From: Plasmodium malariae
Lineage: Eukaryota; Apicomplexa; Aconoidasida; Haemosporida; Plasmodiidae
Length of the DNA: 64,000 nt
NCBI RefSeq assembly: GCF_900090045.1
Contig: NC_041786.1
Location: 2,102,501-2,166,500 of the forward strand
Direction: 5' to 3'
Part shown: one piece after another, positions 59,070-64,000 of the stretch
Layout: each line of letters begins with the position of its first letter
How positions within the stretch are numbered: position 1 is the stretch's first letter
Position numbers and translations under genes: made by a program
Notes under the pieces: generated by a model
Told to the model about the DNA's origin: nothing
The model's input: only the letters and a program-made list of their open reading frames with translations
Databases searched by the model: none

Positions 59070-59525
59070 TTAATCATTGAAACAGTATTTTTCTATAAAT
59101 TCATAAAACATTCTTGCTTCTCCTGGGCTGTCCATAGCAAATGCAATAGCTTTAAGAGTGCTTATTAAACGGATACCTATAACTTTAGGAGACTTTAATA
59201 AATTTTGTTCTGATTCTAATAACGATTCACAACTATTTCTGTGAAGTATACAGTTAATATCATTAAATTTTATAACTCTAACTTTATTATCTAATGATAA
59301 CTCAAAGCACTTTTCCTTTAGAAAAATTTTAAAATGGCATTGTATTTCATTACCATCAGGAAATGCAACCTTAATCGCATTCCCATTTTTATATTTGTCT
59401 ATCCAACTTTCTAACGTCCAGTCACCATAATCTCCATATATTTCTCTGGGGTCATGTCTATATATATCTATGTTTGATTTACTATTTTTCAAATCATTAT
59501 TAATGCAACATAAACTACTTCCCAT
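59070..59525 (-). CDS. ISP3: IMC sub-compartment protein ISP3
   Basis: A single exon of 151 residues. It starts MGSSLCC: Gly2 for N-myristoylation with Cys6 and Cys7 for palmitoylation, the dual lipid anchor of the ISP family. The body (DYGDWTLESWIDKYKNGNAI, CHFKIFLKEKCFELSLDNKV, RVIKFNDINCILH) and the last helix (SPGEARMFYEFIEKYC) fit the pleckstrin-homology-like fold of ISPs. The protein marks a region of the inner membrane complex under the plasma membrane and is membrane-attached only through its lipids. In P. falciparum it neighbours eL27, as here. The upstream flank holds a 16-bp repeat. Confidence 0.93.
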   Translation of the reverse strand: MGSSLCCINNDLKNSKSNIDIYRHDPREIYGDYGDWTLESWIDKYKNGNAIKVAFPDGNEIQCHFKIFLKEKCFELSLDNKVRVIKFNDINCILHRNSCESLLESEQNLLKSPKVIGIRLISTLKAIAFAMDSPGEARMFYEFIEKYCFND

Positions 59526-59639
59526 ATTGAAAGGTTCAGAGATTAAAAAAAAGAAAGTAAAAAAATTAGCAATAATGTTGATACGTGGGAAGCAGGTGAG
59601 AACGTTAAACTAATGGCAAAATAGCAAGATGATAAAACT

Positions 59640-59785
59640 GTACGATGGTAAATTGTACGATGGTAAAATTACAAAATGGAAAAATCTCAAAATTGCAAAA
59701 ATATCAAAATGGAAAAATATCAAAATGCCAAAACATCAAAATGGCAAAACATCAAAATAGAAAAATATCAAAATGGAAAAATATA
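59640..59785. repeat. 16-bp repeat upstream of ISP3
   Basis: About eight copies of AAAAATATCAAAATGG with variants (AAAACATCAAAATGGC), in the ISP3 promoter or 5' UTR. Confidence 0.8.
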
Positions 59786-59848
59786 AAATTTGCAAAATTT
59801 TTCTAATCCTACAACCCACGATAAAAATAAAAAAAAAAAAGAATCGAA

Positions 59849-60471
59849 GTGTTTAGAGGGAAATTTTGGCTTATTGCCGACTGTAATTTTTTTCACATAT
59901 ATATTTATATATATACTAATAAATGTACAAAAATTATAAAAAACCACAATGTTCGTCAAAACAGAACAAAAAACAAAATAAAAAAGGAAAAAATAGGAAA
60001 AAATAGGAAAAAAAAAATAAATAAGAATAGTAATAAACAGAAATGTGTAAAATTAAAATTGAGCATCTATCTACACAATTATTCAACTGAAGGTAAGATT
60101 TAATATGCAAATTTTTTTTCTTTTTGCTCATTGGAAATTAACTTACATATGCCTTAGATAAAACATTAATAAATTTTGCAAATTAAGTTCGCAAAAAGAT
60201 AGTTTACAAGTTAATTATAATAAAAAAAAAAATAAAAAAGTGGATATAAATGTGAAAGTGGAAATGGGAATTCCTTTTTCTTAAGTAAAATGAAAAAATT
60301 CAATTTCTTATTTTTACACTAATTTTTTTGCACAAATTTTGCTTGATATTACACAAATGGTAAAATATGAACGTTAAAAAATACAACTTTTCAAAAAAAA
60401 AAAAAAAATGAACTGTTCAGAATTTAGAATTGCAATTTAATAGCTGTAAAAAAAAAAAAAAAAAAAAAAAG

Positions 60472-60506
<35 letters not shown>

Positions 60507-60929
60507 TTTAAAAAAAAAAAAAAAAAAAAAACTTCAAAAAAAAAAAAAAAAAAAAGGAAAAATAAAAATAAAATATTATTAAACCTTTAAATATATTGTG
60601 TATATATATATATATATATATATCTAAAAATATAATATTGTTATATAATATCGCATAAAATTATATATAATTTAAATTTGGTGATATTGTGTATATCAAA
60701 AGAAATTTTAACTTTGGTTCAATTTTTAGAACTTCATTTTTTTTTTCCAGGATTTATATGTATTATGACTAGGTTAGAAAAAAAAAAAAAAAAATTTACA
60801 CATTTTTTTTATGAACTTGACATAAATAAATTAAGTAATAAATTACGTTTAACACAAATGGCTATAAAATTTATTTCCCTTTATAAATGCATAAATTTTT
60901 TGTTTTTAATATTTATGTTTATAAGTTGA
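59849..60929 (+). CDS. Candidate two-exon gene with hydrophobic C-terminus
   Basis: A frame ending KCVKLKLSIYLHNYSTE stops at a good donor (G|GTAAGATT, 60093). A stretch after TTTTTTCCAG at 60751 continues in the same phase: GFICIMTRLEKKKKKFTHFF, YELDINKLSNKLRLTQMAIK, then a hydrophobic tail FISLYKCINFLFLIFMFIS at the stop. That would be a tail-anchored layout. The intron would be 658 bases with long poly(A) runs. The start of the first exon is unclear and lies in Lys/Asn-rich AT-biased sequence. Weak evidence. Confidence 0.25.
60445..60557. repeat. Poly(A) cluster
   Basis: Four A tracts of about 16 to 24 bases, separated by GGTTT or CTTC. Lies in the ISP3 upstream region. Confidence 0.9.
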
Positions 60930-61615
60930 ACGAAATTAATAGTAGAAAAAAAGTATAAAAATTTTTAACCCCATATATATATGTGGCACTGTAATTTATG
61001 CCCACTGGAACAAAATGCGTATGTATGTATATATATATGCATTTATATGTGAATGTGTAATATGTATTATTTATATAAATTGAGTATTATATATATGGAA
61101 AAATGTGATAAAATTAAAGACTTAATTAGGTGTTCGTAAAACAGTAAACATAAAATGAGATAACAAAATATAGACAGTTACGTAAAAATGAAGAGGGAAG
61201 AAAAAAAAAAAGCATTTTTTTAATTTTTTATTCCGAAAATAGCTTACTACTATTTATTTTTAATTATTTATAATTTAAGAATTTTATAAATATCTGTAAT
61301 GAAATAGGGGTTTATTTGATTTTATTTTTTTATTATTCATAGTATTGTAAGAGTTTTCCTATATTTTGTAATATTTTTTACGAATATATCATATATCTTT
61401 TTTTTTTTTTTTTTTTTTCTTCGTTTACTTTTTCCATCTTTTGTTTTCCAATTTTTTGTCATTTTTAAACATACACATTATCATAGTTTTTCATTTAAGT
61501 CTTTTAATTATAATTATGCAGTACAGACTTGAACTCATTACTACTATACTTCCTTACCATTGTAAACACATTATTTCTAATTCTTTTCATATATATGTGT
61601 AACAACTTGTTAATT
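60930..61615. other. Intergenic, 3' of the right-edge Asn-rich gene
   Basis: AT-rich with T tracts near 61400. No coding signal. Confidence 0.5.
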
Positions 61616-64000
61616 TCAATTTTTCACAGTTTTATGTTTTACGTCAAAAGTTCTTTTACTTCTGCAGTAGGCATTTTTTTGTTCTTTTTGAATGTCCCTG
61701 AATGTAATATCGGCCACTTTAAATATATCATTCTTCATGTTGTTTTGTTCTGTACTACTATATATGAAGTTTTAAAGCACCTATTATTTTGGTCCTTACC
61801 ATAAATTTCATCCTTTCCAGTTTTATTATTTACATTATTGTTATTACAGTTATTATTATAATTGTTACTGTTATTACTACTATTATTGCTACTATTGCTA
61901 TTATTTTTAATGTTACTATTACCACTGCTGTTGCAAGCGCTATTACTATTACTGTTACTATTACTGTTACTATTACTGTTACTATTACTGTTACTATTAC
62001 TGTTACTATTACTGTTACTATTACCGTTTTGTATTTTATCGTTTATTTTTCCATACATATCATTAATTTTCTGCTGTGTCCTTTGTTCAGTTGCTATTAC
62101 ACTATTGCTTTTATAAATAATAGATGCCGCTGTGGATGTTCTAGATATTTCATGGTTTTCAAAATTACAAAAATGTATATTTTGATTATTCTGAATTGTA
62201 CATAATATATCTTCATTACAGTTGACACCCTTTGCATGCGTGATGACATTATTATTAGTATGATTTATGTAAGGATCATTCATATTTTCCGCCATATTAT
62301 GAAAATATTTTAACATATGATTCGTAAAAAAGTTTCTTGTCTTCATACATTTGTTGTCACTAAGAGTGAAAACATTACATTTTTCAAAATTGAGGGTATC
62401 CGTATTTTTATCTCTTTCTGAAATGTCATTATCTATCCAACCTTTATTTTTGAAATAATTATTACAGTCATGATATAATATTTGGGTATCTAAAATAACG
62501 TCGATGGGGGTCATTTTTTTTTCTATTTTTTTTAACATGTAACAACACTGACATATCATTAGTTTTTGCAGTTCTTCTCTGTTTAGATTTTCTATTATAT
62601 TTTTTAATAAATAAAAATAATTAATATTACAACCTTTGTTATGTTGCATATTACTGCGTTTATTAATATGAGTATTATTACGCGTACTATTAGCAGTACT
62701 ATTATCGGTACCATTAGCGGTACCATTAGCGGTACCATTAGAGGTACCATTAGCGATACCATTAACGGTATCATTAGCAGTATCGTTAGCGGTATCATTA
62801 GCGGTATCATTAGCGGTACTATTAACGGTACCATTAACGGTATCATTAGCAGTATCGTTAACGGTATCATTAGCGGTACCATTAACGGTGCTGTTACCGG
62901 TGCTACTAGCGCTATTGCTGCAGTTATGATTATTCGTACTATTTAAACTGGAAGTATAATCTTCATAATGTGGTGCACGAACATTAAAGTTTGTCACAGT
63001 ATCTTTGTTACTCCTACTTAAAAATATACTATTTTTTTCATTTAATTCTTTTTTATGAAAGTTGCAAAAATGATCAAACATTACATTATTGTGTGCATTT
63101 TTATGCTCTTTAATAAAGTTATAGGAAATATTTATGAGATCTTTAGTTTCTTTAATGTAGTTGCTACAAGAGATGTTATCATTACTTGTGTTACTTTCTC
63201 TGGGGGGCACTGTACTTGAATTGTTATAAATATTATATGGAATAATATAATTTTTTAGTTTCAAATAGTTATAGTATCTATAAAGAATTTTTCTAATTTC
63301 GTTGTTTTCATCATTCGAAACAGAAATATTATTAACACTATGACTGTTGTTATTTGAATTTACTGATACATTATTATAATTTATATTTTGAGAATTTGCC
63401 ATGTCATTACAAGTAACACTTTTACAGAAATTATTAAAAAGATTTTTATTACTACTAAATGAATTACTATTTAACATAACGTCTGAGGAAATAACATCTT
63501 GAAAATAATTGTTTGCATTACTACTGTGATATTTGTCTACATCAATTAAAGTTTGTTCACAATTAAATGTATTTTCTTCTTTCTTTGACTCTTTATTTTG
63601 TACTGTACTATTCAAACTATTAGGGTATAATAATGCGTTATTATTCAATGTATAGTGTCTTATATATGTATAGCAATAAAGATTAAGTAAATAATCATTT
63701 ACACTCGGATTTGTACTATTTAAAATATTCAAATAATTTTTCAAAGACTCGTAATTTTCTTTGAAATTTTTTGACATATCACCAATGTGCGAAATACCCT
63801 TGATGTTATAAAATATATCTGTGTTACTGCTTAAGATATTTGAATTATTCGGCACATTAATTTGAGTTTTTGCATTTTGTGCATTTTCTTTATTTTGTGC
63901 ATTTTCTTTATTTTGTGCATTTTCTTTATTTTGTGCATTTTCTTCATTTTGTGCATTTTCTTCAGTTTGTGCATTTTCTTCAGTTTGTGCATTTTCTTCA
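61616..64000 (-). CDS. Asn-rich protein, 5' end beyond the window
   Basis: The frame is open from the right edge (64000) to a TGA at 61735, over 750 codons. It starts in an ENAQNK/ENAQTE hexapeptide repeat. The body is Asn/Ser-rich, with a Cys-containing patch (LQKLMICQCCYMLKKIEKKM, then PIDVILDTQILYHDC) and two coding repeats. The end may be spliced: donor G|GTAAGG at 61799 and acceptor GTAGTACAG lead in phase to EQNNMKNDIFKVADITFRDI and onward to a stop at 61616. That intron would be only 50 bases. A second acceptor (ATTACATTCAG) gives a 100-base intron and another ending, MPTAEVKELLT. I favour a spliced end but cannot choose. The GTG at 63855 is not a start. Function unknown. Confidence 0.65.
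61920..62030. repeat. 12-bp coding repeat (NSNS) in the right-edge gene
   Basis: TACTATTACTGT repeated about eight times on the plus strand, coding Asn-Ser alternation on the minus strand. Confidence 0.9.
62685..62900. repeat. 12-bp coding repeat (NDTA/NGTV) in the right-edge gene
   Basis: About 18 copies of GGTACCATTAGC and variants (GGTATCATTAAC), coding N-G-T-A, N-D-T-V and similar on the minus strand. Codon changes are mostly confined to the Asp/Gly and Ala/Val positions. Each unit contains an N-x-T sequon. Confidence 0.9.
63870..64000. repeat. 18-bp coding repeat (ENAQNK) at the right edge
   Basis: At least seven copies of TTTTGTGCATTTTCTTTA or TCAGTTTGTGCATTTTCT on the plus strand, continuing past the window. 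Confidence 0.9.

Noticed and set aside
1..64000. tRNA, rRNA or other structured RNA genes
   Set aside because: No cloverleaf or GC-rich conserved RNA block noticed on either strand; a covariance search would be needed to exclude small RNAs.

Overview
The window is a stretch of Plasmodium nuclear chromosome. The evidence is extreme A+T richness between genes, long poly(A)/poly(T) and (TA)n tracts, short AT-rich GT..AG introns, asparagine-rich low-complexity inserts, and a set of clearly apicomplexan genes. From memory, the order ISP3, eL27, SNAPC3-like, eS28, SF3B2, valyl-tRNA synthetase matches core chromosome 14 of P. falciparum (PF3D7_1460600 to about PF3D7_1461900), read here in reverse. 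No subtelomeric gene family (var, rif, pir) or telomere repeat is visible. The species cannot be fixed from the sequence alone.

Layout, left to right. 1-3854: 3' part of a membrane-anchored GBP/atlastin-like GTPase (+). 5474-5695: small four-cysteine CHCH-like protein (-). 6609-10433: large Vps51/COG1-like protein (+). 10834-11196: thioredoxin of the dynein-associated type (+). 11842-15111: valyl-tRNA synthetase (-). 15807-16152: C-terminal exons of a thioesterase-like hydrolase (-). 16849-26928: a 10-kb Asn-rich locus (-), broken by frameshifts and stop codons inside tandem repeats. 27982-29128: small four-exon secreted protein (+). 30801-33267: SF3B2 (+). 34116-35748: seven-exon MND1 (+). 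37243-38975: MORN-repeat protein (+). 39927-40130: ribosomal protein eS28 (-). 42611-43162: IMP3 (-). 44375-47094: three-exon homologue of the C18orf63/DUF4708 family (-). 48285-50054: four-exon Rad1-like clamp protein (-). 50743-52362: five-exon organellar-type ribosomal protein uS10 (-). 53250-55199: SNAPC3 (+). 56799-58122: four-exon ribosomal protein eL27 (+). 59070-59525: ISP3 (-). 61616-64000: an Asn-rich gene running off the right edge (-).

Many genes here are multi-exon, and a single open frame shows only part of them. I rebuilt spliced models by hand for the secreted protein, SF3B2, MND1, MORN, DUF4708-like, Rad1-like, uS10 and eL27. In each, exon phases match and the total length is a whole number of codons. 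Functions are mostly housekeeping: translation (ValRS, uS10, eS28, eL27), ribosome assembly (IMP3), splicing (SF3B2), snRNA transcription (SNAPC3), meiosis and DNA damage (MND1, Rad1-like), trafficking (COG1-like, GBP-like) and the inner membrane complex (ISP3). The main oddities are the broken Asn-rich locus with its amplified in-frame stop codon, the DUF4708 homologue, and several GC-richer islands between genes that look like unassigned exons.
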